Assembly: GCA_022605955.1 (NCBI GenBank)
Contig: JAKCOZ010000083.1
Span: 558,001-622,000 of the forward strand
Reading direction: 5' to 3'
Source of the DNA: Rallus limicola
Lineage: Eukaryota; Chordata; Aves; Gruiformes; Rallidae
Length of the DNA stretch: 64,000 nucleotides
Shown: positions 12,301 through 22,618 of the stretch, piece by piece
How positions within the stretch are numbered: position 1 is the stretch's first letter
Layout of the letters: each line of letters begins with the position of its first letter
Position numbers and translations under genes: made by a program
Notes under the pieces: model-generated
The model's database searches: none
Told to the model about the DNA's origin: nothing
What the model saw: only the letters and a program-made list of their open reading frames with translations

Positions 12301-15300
12301 CGTGTGTCATGTTAGGAGGTTTCAGACAAGCTATGCCTTTCAGGCCTAGCTTCTTTACTTTGGGAGTTATTGCTGGACGTTTAGCATGTTTTGAACTGCA
12401 GTCTGCTAGGGCCGAGAAAAGCACCGTAGGAGGTTCCAGGCATGTTCCCTCTTTCCAGGCAAAGGAAAAGGCTGAGAGCCAAAGTGACAGGGGCTGCTCG
12501 TGTGTCCTGTTAAGAGGTTTCAGACAAGCTATGCCTTTCAGGCCTAGCTTCTTTACTTTGGGAGTTATTGCTGGACGTTTAGCATGTTTTGAACTGCAGT
12601 CTGCTAGGGCCGAGAAAAGCACCGTAGGAGGTTCCAGGCATGTTCCCTCTTTCCAGGAAAAGGAAAAGGCTGCGAACCAAAGTGACAGGGTCTGCTCGTG
12701 TGTCATGTTAGGAGGTTTCAGACAAGCTATGCCTTTCAGGCCTAGCTTCTTTACTTTGGGAGTTATTGCTGGACGTTTAGCATGTTTTGAACTGCAGTCT
12801 GCTAGGGCCGAGAAAAGCACCGTAGGAGGTTCCAGGCATGTTCCCTCTTTCCAGGCAAAGGAAAAGGCTGAGAGCCAAAGTGACAGGGTCTGCTCGTGTG
12901 TCCTGTTAGGAGGTTTCAGACAAGCTATGCCTTTCAGGCCTAGCTTCTTTACTTTGGGAGTTATTGCTGGACGTTTAGCATGTTTTGAACTGCAGTCTGC
13001 TAGGGCCGAGAAAAGCACCGTAGGAGGTTCCAGGCATGTTCCCTCTTTCCAGGAAAAGGAAAAGGCTGCGAACCAAAGTGACAGGGTCTGCTCGTGTGTC
13101 ATGTTAGGAGGTTTCAGACAAGCTATGCCTTTCAGGCCTAGCTTCTTTACTTTGGGAGTTATTGCTGGACGTTTAGCATGTTTTGAACTGCAGTCTGCTA
13201 GGGCCGAGAAAAGCACCGTAGGAGGTTCCAGGCATGTTCCCTCTTTCCAGGCAAAGGAAAAGGCTGAGAGCCAAAGTGACAGGGTCTGCTCGTGTGTCCT
13301 GTTAGGAGGTTTCAGACAAGCTATGCCTTTCAGGCCTAGCTTCTTTACTTTGGGAGTTATTGCTGGACGTTTAGCATGTTTTGAACTGCAGTCTGCTAGG
13401 GCCGAGAAAAGCACCATAGGAGGTTCCAGGCATGTTCCCTCTTTCCAGGCAAAGGAAAAGGCTGAGAGCCAAAGTGACAGGGTCTGCTCGTGTGTCCTGT
13501 TAGGAGGTTTCAGACAAGCTATGCCTTTCAGGCCTAGCTTCTTTACTTTGGGAGTTATTGCTATACGTTTAGCATGTTTTGAGCTGCAGTCTGCTAGGGC
13601 CGAGAAAAGCACCGTAGGAGGTTCCAGGCATGTTCCCTCTTTCCAAGCAAAGGAAAAAGCTGAGAGCCAAAGTGACAGGGGCTGCTCGGGTGTCCTGTTA
13701 GGAGGTTTACGACAAGCTATGCCTTTCAGGCCTAGCTTCTTTACTTTGGGAGTTATTGCTGGACATTTAGCATGTTTTGAACTGCAGTCTGCTAGGGCCG
13801 AGAAAAGCACCGTAGGAGGTTCCAGGCATGTTCCCTCTTTCCAGGCAAAGGAAAAGGCTGAGAACCAAAGTGACAGGGGCTGCTCGTGTGTCATGTTAGG
13901 AGGTTTCAGACAAGCTATGCCTTTCATGCCTAGCTTCTTTACTTTGGGAGTTATTGCTGGACGTTTAGCATGTTTTGAACTGCAGTCTGCTAGGGCCGAG
14001 AAAAGCACCGTAGGAGGTTCCAGGCATGTTCCCTCTTTCCAGGCAAAGGAAAAGGCTGAGAGCCAAAGTGACAGGGGCTGCTCGTGTGTCCTGTTAAGAG
14101 GTTTCAGACAAGCTATGCCTTTCAGGCCTAGCTTCTTTACTTTGGGAGTTATTGCTGGACGTTTAGCATGTTTTGAACTGCAGTCTGCTAGGGCCGAGAA
14201 AAGCACCGTAGGAGGTTCCAGGCATGTTCCCTCTTTCCAGGAAAAGGAAAAGGCTGCGAACCAAAGTGACAGGGTCTGCTCGTGTGTCATGTTAGGAGGT
14301 TTCAGACAAGCTATGCCTTTCAGGCCTAGCTTCTTTACTTTGGGAGTTATTGCTGGACGTTTAGCATGTTTTGAACTGCAGTCTGCTAGGGCCGAGAAAA
14401 GCACCGTAGGAGGTTCCAGGCATGTTCCCTCTTTCCAGGCAAAGGAAAAGGCTGAGAGCCAAAGTGACAGGGTCTGCTCGTGTGTCCTGTTAGGAGGTTT
14501 CAGACAAGCTATGCCTTTCAGGCCTAGCTTCTTTACTTTGGGAGTTATTGCTGGACGTTTAGCATGTTTTGAACTGCAGTCTGCTAGGGCCGAGAAAAGC
14601 ACCGTAGGAGGTTCCAGGCATGTTCCCTCTTTCCAGGCAAAGGAAAAGGCTGAGAGCCAAAGTGACAGGTGCTGCTCATGTGTCCTGTTAGGAGGTTTCA
14701 GACAAGCTATGCCTTTCAGGCCTAGCTTCTTTACTTTGGGAGTTATTGCTGGACGTTTAGCATGTTTTGAACTGCAGTCTGCTAGGGCCGAGAAAAGCAC
14801 CGTAGGAGGTTCCAGGCATGTTCCCTCTTTCCAGGCAAAGGAAAAGGCTGAGAGCCAAAGTGACAGGGTCTGCTCGTGTGTCCTGTTAGGAGGTTTCAGA
14901 CAAGCTATGCCTTTCAGGCCTAGCTTCTTTACTTTGGGAGTTATTGCTGGACGTTTAGCATGTTTTGAACTGCAGTCTGCTAGGGCCGAGAAAAGCACCG
15001 TAGGAGGTTCCAGGCATGTTCCCTCTTTCCAGGCAAAGGAAAAGGCTGAGAGCCAAAGTGACAGGGTCTGCTCGTGTGTCCTGTTAGGAGGTTTCAGACA
15101 AGCTATGCCTTTCAGGCCTAGCTTCTTTACTTTGGGAGTTATTGCTGGACGTTTAGCATGTTTTGAACTGCAGTCTGCTAGGGCCGAGAAAAGCACCGTA
15201 GGAGGTTCCAGGCATGTTCCCTCTTTCCAGGCAAAGGAAAAGGCTGAGAACCAAAGTGACAGGGGCTGCTCGTGTGTCATGTTAGGAGGTTTCAGACAAG

Positions 15301-16886
15301 CTATGCCTTTCAGGCCTAGCTTCTTTACTTTGGGAGTTATTGCTGGACGTTTAGCATGTTTTGAACTGCAGTCTGCTAGGGCCGAGAAAAGCACCGTAGG
15401 AGGTTCCAGGCATGTTCCCTCTTTCCAGGCAAAGGAAAAGGCTGAGAGCCAAAGTGACAGGGGCTGCTCGTGTGTCCTGTTAGGAGGTTTCAGACAAGCT
15501 ATGCCTTTCAGGCCTAGCTTCTTTACTTTGGGAGTTATTGCTGGACGTTTAGCATGTTTTGAACTGCAGTCTGCTAGGGCCGAGAAAAGCACCGTAGGAG
15601 GTTCCAGGCATGTTCCCTCTTTCCAGGCAAAGGAAAAGGCTGAGAGCCAAAGTGACAGGGGCTGCTCGTGTGTCATGTTAGGAGGTTTCAGACAAGCTAT
15701 GCCTTTCAGGCCTAGCTTCTTTACTTTGGGAGTTATTGCTGGACGTTTAGCATGTTTTGAACTGCAGTCTGCTAGGGCCGAGAAAAGCACCGTAGGAGGT
15801 TCCAGGCATGTTCCCTCTTTCCAGGCAAAGGAAAAGGCTGAGAGCCAAAGTGACAGGGTCTGCTCGTGTGTCCTGTTAGGAGGTTTCAGACAAGCTATGC
15901 CTTTCATGCCTAGCTTCTTTACTTTGGGAGTTATTGCTGGACGTTTAGCATGTTTTGAACTGCAGTCTGCTAGGGCCGAGAAAAGCACCGTAGGAGGTTC
16001 CAGGCATGTTCCCTCTTTCCAGGCAAAGGAAAAGGCTGAGAGCCAAAGTGACAGGGGCTGCTCGTGTGTCCTGTTAGGAGGTTTCAGACAAGCTATGCCT
16101 TTCAGGCCTAGCTTCTTTACTTTGGGAGTTATTGCTGGACGTTTAGCATGTTTTGAACTGCAGTCTGCTAGGGCCGAGAAAAGCACCGTAGGAGGTTCCA
16201 GGCATGTTCCCTCTTTCCAGGCAAAGGAAAAGGCTGAGAACCAAAGTGACAGGGGCTGCTCGTGTGTCATGTTAGGAGGTTTCAGACAAGCTATGCCTTT
16301 CAGGCCTAGCTTCTTTACTTTGGGAGTTATTGCTGGACGTTTAGCATGTTTTGAACTGCAGTCTGCTAGGGCCGAGAAAAGCACCGTAGGAGGTTCCAGG
16401 CATGTTCCCTCTTTCCAGGCAAAGGAAAAGGCTGAGAGCCAAAGTGACAGGGGCTGCTCGTGTGTCCTGTTAGGAGGTTTCAGACAAGCTATGCCTTTCA
16501 GGCCTAGCTTCTTTACTTTGGGAGTTATTGCTGGACGTTTAGCATGTTTTGAACTGCAGTCTGCTAGGGCCGAGAAAAGCACCGTAGGAGGTTCCAGGCA
16601 TGTTCCCTCTTTCCAGGCAAAGGAAAAGGCTGAGAACCAAAGTGACAGGGGCTGCTCGTGTGTCATGTTAGGAGGTTTCAGACAAGCTATGCCTTTCAGG
16701 CCTTGCTTCTTTACTTTGGGAGTTATTGCTGGACGTTTAGCATGTTTTGAATTGCAGTCTGCTAGGGCCGAGAAAAGCACCGTAGGAGGTTCCAGGCATG
16801 TTCCCTCTTTCCAGGCAAAGGAAAAGGCTGAGAGCCAAAGTGACAGGGGCTGCTCGTGTGTCCTGTTAGGAGGTTTCAGACAAGCT
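9363..16886 (+). repeat. Type B region, 38 units, without palindromes
   Basis: The type A markers 61T, 155T, 94C and 148T disappear here. New markers are 16C units, 160T+161G+168A units, AT-haplotype units (at 11,937 and 13,521, eight units apart), 146A+175A units, 181A units and units with 128A+143C+146A. Between the two AT-haplotype units the order partly repeats, so an 8-unit (1,584 bp) period is present. The last nine units alternate 146A+175A with 161G units, a 2-unit period. The whole region recurs at 32,613-40,183 with gains and losses of whole units. Confidence 0.85.
10353..10550 (+). repeat. Unusually diverged unit (marker copy 1)
   Basis: Within its first 25 bases this unit carries three substitutions: C4G (ATGCG), G11C (CACGCC) and T23A (TTCTATAC). 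No other unit outside its duplicate has them. The identical unit occurs at 33,603-33,800, exactly 23,250 bp downstream, so it is a good tag for the long-range duplication. Confidence 0.93.
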
Positions 16887-16929
16887 ATGCCTTTCAGGCC
16901 TAGCTTGTCTGAAACCTCCTAACAGGACA
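16859..16929. repeat. Palindromic junction 1 (47-bp inverted insertion)
   Basis: This is the prototype. Arms of 28 bp, from TGTCCTGTTAGG... to ...CCTAACAGGACA, are exact inverted copies around a 15-base spacer. Extra pairing inside the spacer (GCCT/AGGC) leaves a TTC loop, so 34 positions per arm can pair with one mismatch. The extra DNA is 16,907-16,953: 22 bp inverted copy of unit positions 172-193, then a forward repeat of positions 194-20 carrying 11T. This is the first copy in the window. Confidence 0.97.
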
Positions 16930-16933
16930 AGCT

Positions 16934-17725
16934 ATGCCTTTCATGCCTAGCTTCTTTACTTTGGGAGTTATTGCTGGACGTTTAGCATGTTTTGAACTGC
17001 AGTCTGCTAGGGCCGAGAAAAGCACCGTAGGAGGTTCCAGGCATGTTCCCTCTTTCCAGGCAAAGGAAAAGGCTGAGAACCAAAGTGACAGGGGCTGCTC
17101 GTGTGTCATGATAGGAGGTTTCAGACAAGCTATGCCTTTCAGGCCTAGCTTCTTTACTTTGGGAGTTATTGCTGGACGTTTAGCATGTTTTGAACTGCAG
17201 TCTGCTAGGGCCGAGAAAAGCACCGTAGGAGGTTCCAGGCATGTTCCCTCTTTCCAGGCAAAGGAAAAGGCTGAGAGCCAAAGTGACAGGGGCTGCTCGT
17301 GTGTCCTGTTAGGAGGTTTCAGACAAGCTATGCCTATCAGGCCTAGCTTCTTTACTTTGGGAGTTATTGCTGGACGTTTAGCATGTTTTGAACTGCAGTC
17401 TGCTAGGGCCGAGAAAAGCACCGTAGGAGGTTCCAGGCATGTTCCCTCTTTCCAGGCAAAGGAAAAGGCTGAGAGCCAAAGTGACAGGGGCTGCTCGTGT
17501 GTCCTGTTAGGAGGTTTCAGACAAGCTATGCCTTTCAGGCCTAGCTTCTTTACTTTGGGAGTTATTGCTGGACGTTTAGCATGTTTTGAACTGCAGTCTG
17601 CTAGGGCCGAGAAAAGCACCGTAGGAGGTTCCAGGCATGTTCCCTCTTTCCAGGCAAAGGAAAAGGCTGAGAGCCAAAGTGACAGGGTCTGCTCGTGTGT
17701 CCTGTTAGGAGGTTTCAGACAAGCT
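16934..17725 (+). repeat. Block of 4 units between junctions 1 and 2
   Basis: Order: 11T with 146A and TCATGATAGG (175A+178A); 161G; 7A (CCTATCAGG) with 161G; 161T. The same four-unit block occurs at 40,231, 51,799 and 57,681, and its first part at 47,943 and 62,819. The 175A+178A pair is diagnostic. Confidence 0.92.
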
Positions 17726-17768
17726 ACGCCTTTCAGGCCTAGCTTGTATGAAACCTCCTAACAGGACA
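17698..17768. repeat. Palindromic junction 2
   Basis: Same 47-bp insertion as junction 1, 839 bp further on (4 units + 47). The right arm has one mismatch (A at 17,748 in place of C), and the spacer reads ACGCC in place of ATGCC (C at 17,727), which also makes a new CpG. It is the most altered palindrome copy. Confidence 0.96.
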
Positions 17769-17772
17769 AGCT

Positions 17773-19554
17773 ATGCCTTTCATGCCTAGCTTCTTTACTT
17801 TGGGAGTTATTGCTATACGTTTAGCATGTTTTGAGCTGCAGTCTGCTAGGGCCGAGAAAAGCACCGTAGGAGGTTCCAGGCATGTTCCCTCTTTCCAAGC
17901 AAAGGAAAAAGATGAGAGCCAAAGTGAAAGGGTTTGCTCGTGTGTCCTGTTAGGAGGTTTCAGACAAGCTATGCCTTTCAGGCCTAGCTTCTTTACTTTG
18001 GGAGTTATTGCTGGACGTTTAGCATGTTTTGAATTGCAGTCTGCTAGGGCCGAGAAAAGCACCGTAGGAGGTTCCAGGCATGTTCCCTCTTTCCAGGCAA
18101 AGGAAAAGGCTGAGAGCCAAAGTGACAGGGTCTGCTCGTGTGTCCTGTTCGGAGGTTTCAGACAAGCTATGCCTTTCAGGCCTAGCTTCTTTACTTTGGG
18201 AGTTATTGCTGGACGTTTAGCATGTTTTGAACTGCAGTCTGCTAGGGCCGAGAAAAGCACCGTAGGAGGTTCCAGGCATGTTCCCTCTTTCCAGGCAAAG
18301 GAAAAGGCTGAGAGCCAAAGTGACAGGGTCTGCTCGTGTGTCCTGTTAGGAGGTTTCAGACAAGCTATGCCTTTCAGGCCTAGCTTCTTTACTTTGGGAG
18401 TTATTGCTGGACGTTTAGCATGTTTTGAACTGCAGTCTGCTAGGGCCGAGAAAAGCACCGTAGGAGGTTCCAGGCATGTTCCCTCTTTCCAGGCAAAGGA
18501 AAAGGCTGAGAGCCAAAGTGACAGGGGCTGCTCGTGTGTCATGTTAGGAGGTTTCAGACAAGCTATGCCTTTCATGCCTAGCTTCTTTACTTTGGGAGTT
18601 ATTGCTGGACGTTTAGCATGTTTTGAACTGCAGTCTGCTAGGGCCAAGAAAAGCACCGTAGGAGGTTCCAGGCATGTTCCCTCTTTCCAGGCAAAGGAAA
18701 AGGCTGAGAGCCAAAGTGACAGGGTCTGCTCGTGTGTCCTGTTAAGAGGTTTCAGACAAGCTATGCCTTTCAGGCCTAGCTTCTTTACTTTGGGAGTTAT
18801 TGCTGGACGTTTAGCATGTTTTGAACTGCAGTCTGCTAGGGCCGAGAAAAGCACCGTAGGAGGTTCCAGGCATGTTCCCTCTTTCCAGGCAAAGGAAAAG
18901 GCTGCGAACCAAAGTGACAGGGTCTGCTCGTGTGTCATGTTAGGAGGTTTCAGACAAGCTATGCCTTTCAGGCCTAGCTTCTTTACTTTGGGAGTTATTG
19001 CTGGACGTTTAGCATGTTTTGAACTGCAGTCTGCTAGGGCCGAGAAAAGCACCGTAGGAGGTTCCAGGCATGTTCCCTCTTTCCAGGCAAAGGAAAAGGC
19101 TGAGAGCCAAAGTGACAGGGTCTGCTCGTGTGTCCTGTTAGGAGGTTTCAGACAAGCTATGCCTTTCATGCCTAGCTTCTTTACTTTGGGAGTTATTGCT
19201 GGACGTTTAGCATGTTTTGAACTGCAGTCTGCTAGGGCCGAGAAAAGCACCGTAGGAGGTTCCAGGCATGTTCCCTCTTTCCAGGCAAAGGAAAAGGCTG
19301 AGAGCCAAAGTGACAGGTGCTGCTCATGTGTCCTGTTAGGAGGTTTCAGACAAGCTATGCCTTTCAGGCCTAGCTTCTTTACTTTGGGAGTTATTGCTGG
19401 ACGTTTAGCATGTTTTGAACTGCAGTCTGCTAGGGCCGAGAAAAGCACCGTAGGAGGTTCCAGGCATGTTCCCTCTTTCCAGGCAAAGGAAAAGGCTGAG
19501 AGCCAAAGTGACAGGGTCTGCTCGTGTGTCCTGTTAGGAGGTTTCAGACAAGCT
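17773..19554 (+). repeat. Block of 9 units headed by an AT-haplotype unit
   Basis: The first unit carries 11T plus the full AT haplotype: 43A, 44T, 63G, 127A, 138A, 140A, 156A and 162T. Then follow 161T units, a 161G+175A unit, 11T with 181A downstream, a 143C+146A+175A unit, 161T, 11T with 160T+161G+168A, and 161T. The block matches 41,070-42,851 unit by unit. A at 18,646 is a private CpG-to-CpA change and C at 18,150 a private TTCGG. Confidence 0.9.
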
Positions 19555-19597
19555 ATGCCTTTCAGGCCTAGCTTGTCTGAAACCTCCTAACAGGACA
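19527..19597. repeat. Palindromic junction 3
   Basis: Exact 28-bp arms and the 47-bp insertion, 1,829 bp (9 units + 47) after junction 2. Confidence 0.97.
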
Positions 19598-19601
19598 AGC
19601 T

Positions 19602-21383
19602 ATGCCTTTCATGCCTAGCTTCTTTACTTTGGGAGTTATTGCTGGACGTTTAGCATGTTTTGAACTGCAGTCTGCTAGGGCCGAGAAAAGCACCGTAGGA
19701 GGTTCCAGGCATGTTCCCTCTTTCCAGGCAAAGGAAAAGGCTGAGAGCCAAAGTGACAGGGGCTGCTCGTGTGTCCTGTTTGGAGGTTTCAGACAAGCTA
19801 TGCCTTTCAGGCCTAGCTTCTTTACTTTGGGAGTTATTGCTGGACGTTTAGCATGTTTTGAACTGCAGTCTGCTAGGGCCGAGAAAAGCACCGTAGGAGG
19901 TTCCAGGCATGTTCCCTCTTTCCAGGCAAAGGAAAAGGCTGAGAGCCAAAGTGACAGGGGCTGCTCGTGTGTCCTGTTAGGAGGTTTCAGACAAGCTATG
20001 CCTTTCAGGCCTAGCTTCTTTACTTTGGGAGTTATTGCTGGACGTTTAGCATGTTTTGAACTGCAGTCTGCTAGGGCCGAGAAAAGCACCGTAGGAGGTT
20101 CCAGGCATGTTCCCTCTTTCCAGGCAAAGGAAAAGGCTGAGAACCAAAGTGACAGGGGCTGCTCGTGTGTCATGTTAGGAGGTTTCAGACAAGCTATGCC
20201 TTTCAGGCCTAGCTTCTTTACTTTGGGAGTTATTGCTGGACCTTTAGCATGTTTTGAATTGCAGTCTGCTAGGGCCGAGAAAAGCACCGTAGGAGGTTCC
20301 AGGCATGTTCCCTCTTTCCAGGCAAAGGAAAAGGCTGAGAGCCAAAGTGACAGGGTCTGCTCGGGTGTCCTGTTAGGAGGTTTCAGACAAGCTATGCCTT
20401 TCATGCCTAGCTTCTTTACTTTGGGAGTTATTGCTGGACGTTTAGCATGTTTTGAACTGCAGTCTGCTAGGGCCGAGAAAAGCACCGTAGGAGGTTCCAG
20501 GCATGTTCCCTCTTTCCAGGCAAAGGAAAAGGCTGAGAGCCAAAGTGACAGGGGCTGCTCGTGTGTCCTGTTAGGAGGTTTCAGACAAGCTATGCCTTTC
20601 AGGCCTAGCTTCTTTACTTTGGGAGTTATTGCTGGACGTTTAGCATGTTTTGAACTGCAGTCTGCTAGGGCCGAGAAAAGCACCGTAGGAGGTTCCAGGC
20701 ATGTTCCCTCTTTCCAGGCAAAGGAAAAGGCTGAGAACCAAAGTGACAGGGGCTGCTCGTGTGTCATGTTAGGAGGTTTCAGACAAGCTATGCCTTTCAG
20801 GCCTAGCTTCTTTACTTTGGGAGTTATTGCTGGACGTTTAGCATGTTTTGAACTGCAGTCTGCTAGGGCCGAGAAAAGCACCGTAGGAGGTTCCAGGCAT
20901 GTTCCCTCTTTCCAGGCAAAGGAAAAGGCTGAGAGCCAAAGTGACAGGGGCTGCTCGTGTGTCCTGTTAGGAGGTTTCAGACAAGCTATGCCTTTCAGGC
21001 CTAGCTTCTTTACTTTGGGAGTTATTGCTGGACGTTTAGCATGTTTTGAACTGCAGTCTGCTAGGGCCGAGAAAAGCACCGTAGGAGGTTCCAGGCATGT
21101 TCCCTCTTTCCAGGCAAAGGAAAAGGCTGAGAACCAAAGTGACAGGGGCTGCTCGTGTGTCATGTTAGGAGGTTTCAGACAAGCTATGCCTTTCAGGCCT
21201 TGCTTCTTTACTTTGGGAGTTATTGCTGGACGTTTAGCATGTTTTGAATTGCAGTCTGCTAGGGCTGAGAAAAGCACCGTAGGAGGTTCCAGGCATGTTC
21301 CCTCTTTCCAGGCAAAGGAAAAGGCTGAGAGCCAAAGTGACAGGGGCTGCTCGTGTGTCCTGTTAGGAGGTTTCAGACAAGCT
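19602..21383 (+). repeat. Block of 9 units with alternating two-unit pattern
   Basis: Order: 11T 161G; 161G; 146A+175A; 47C (GGACCTTT) 161T; 11T 161G; 146A+175A; 161G; 146A+175A; 16T 161G. The second half alternates 146A+175A with 161G units. The first six units match the first six at 42,899. T at 21,266 is a CpG transition shared with 22,501 and 26,904. Confidence 0.9.
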
Positions 21384-21426
21384 ATGCCTTTCAGGCCTAG
21401 CTTGTCTGAAACCTCCTAACAGGACA
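21356..21426. repeat. Palindromic junction 4
   Basis: Exact arms and insertion, 1,829 bp after junction 3. Confidence 0.97.
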
Positions 21427-21430
21427 AGCT

Positions 21431-22618
21431 ATGCCTTTCATGCCTAGCTTCTTTACTTTGGGAGTTATTGCTGGACGTTTAGCATGTTTTGAACTGCAGT
21501 CTGCTAGGGCCGAGAAAAGCACCGTAGGAGGTTCCAGGCATGTTCCCTCTTTCCAGGCAAAGGAAAAGGCTGAGAACCAAAGTGACAGGGGCTGCTCGTG
21601 TGTCTTGATAGGAGGTTTCAGACAAGCTATGCCTTTCAGGCCTAGCTTCTTTACTTTGGGAGTTATTGCTGGACGTTTAGCATGTTTTGAACTGCAGTCT
21701 GCTAGGGCCGAGAAAAGCACCGTAGGAGGTTCCAGGCATGTTCCCTCTTTCCAGGCAAAGGAAAAGGCTGAGAGCCAAAGTGACAGGGGCTGCTCGTGTG
21801 TCCTGTTAGGAGGTTTCAGACAAGCTATGCCTATCAGGCCTAGCTTCTTTACTTTGGGAGTTATTGCTGGACGTTTAGCATGTTTTGAACTGCAGTCTGC
21901 TAGGGCCGAGAAAAGCACCGTAGGAGGTTCCAGGCATGTTCCCTCTTTCCAGGCAAAGGAAAAGGCTGAGAACCAAAGTGACAGGGGCTGCTCGTGTGTC
22001 ATGTTAGGAGGTTTCAGACAAGCTATGCCTTTCAGGCCTAGCTTCTTTACTTTGGGAGTTATTGCTGGACGTTTAGCATGTTTTGAACTGCAGTCTGCTA
22101 GGGCCGAGAAAAGCACCGTAGGAGGTTCCAGGCATGTTCCCTCTTTCCAGGCAAAGGAAAAGGCTGAGAGCCAAAGTGACAGGGGCTGCTCGTGTGTCCT
22201 GTTAGGAGGTTTCAGACAAGCTATGCCTTTCAGGCCTAGCTTCTTTACTTTGGGAGTTATTGCTGGACGTTTAGCATGTTTTGAACTGCAGTCTGCTAGG
22301 GCCGAGAAAAGCACCGTAGGAGGTTCCAGGCATGTTCCCTCTTTCCAGGCAAAGGAAAAGGCTGAGAACCAAAGTGACAGGGGCTGCTCGTGTGTCATGT
22401 TAGGAGGTTTCAGACAAGCTATGCCTTTCAGGCCTTGCTTCTTTACTTTGGGAGTTATTGCTGGACGTTTAGCATGTTTTGAATTGCAGTCTGCTAGGGC
22501 TGAGAAAAGCACCGTAGGAGGTTCCAGGCATGTTCCCTCTTTCCAGGCAAAGGAAAAGGCTGAGAGCCAAAGTGACAGGGGCTGCTCGTGTGTCCTGTTA
22601 GGAGGTTTCAGACAAGCT
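21431..22618 (+). repeat. Block of 6 units
   Basis: Order: 11T with 146A and TCTTGATAGG; 161G; 7A with 146A+175A; 161G; 146A+175A; 16T 161G. The first unit differs from the 4-unit blocks in having 175T, not 175A, before 178A. The same six-unit order recurs at 25,979-27,021. Confidence 0.9.

Noticed and set aside
10373..16780. A 2,135-codon reverse open frame as a gene
   Set aside because: Same argument: it is the antisense of the same units, with no unique start, and it is closed by private substitutions with no sign of constraint.
9363..16922. A 2,519-codon forward open frame as a giant repetitive protein gene
   Set aside because: The frame is a by-product of a stop-free 198-bp unit. The ATG is repeated in every unit, an overlapping reverse frame is equally open, and the frame ends where the palindrome insertion shifts it. 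Stop-containing units are amplified as readily as others, and no promoter, splice or polyadenylation context is unique to it.
16859..16929. The hairpin as a rho-independent terminator
   Set aside because: It lacks a T-run after the stem, and the setting is a eukaryotic-type satellite without genes.
16907..16953. The 47-bp insertion as a small transposon such as a MITE
   Set aside because: Its entire sequence comes from the adjacent satellite (22 bp inverted, 25 bp forward). There is no foreign core, and the same site is occupied in every copy, so transposition is not needed.
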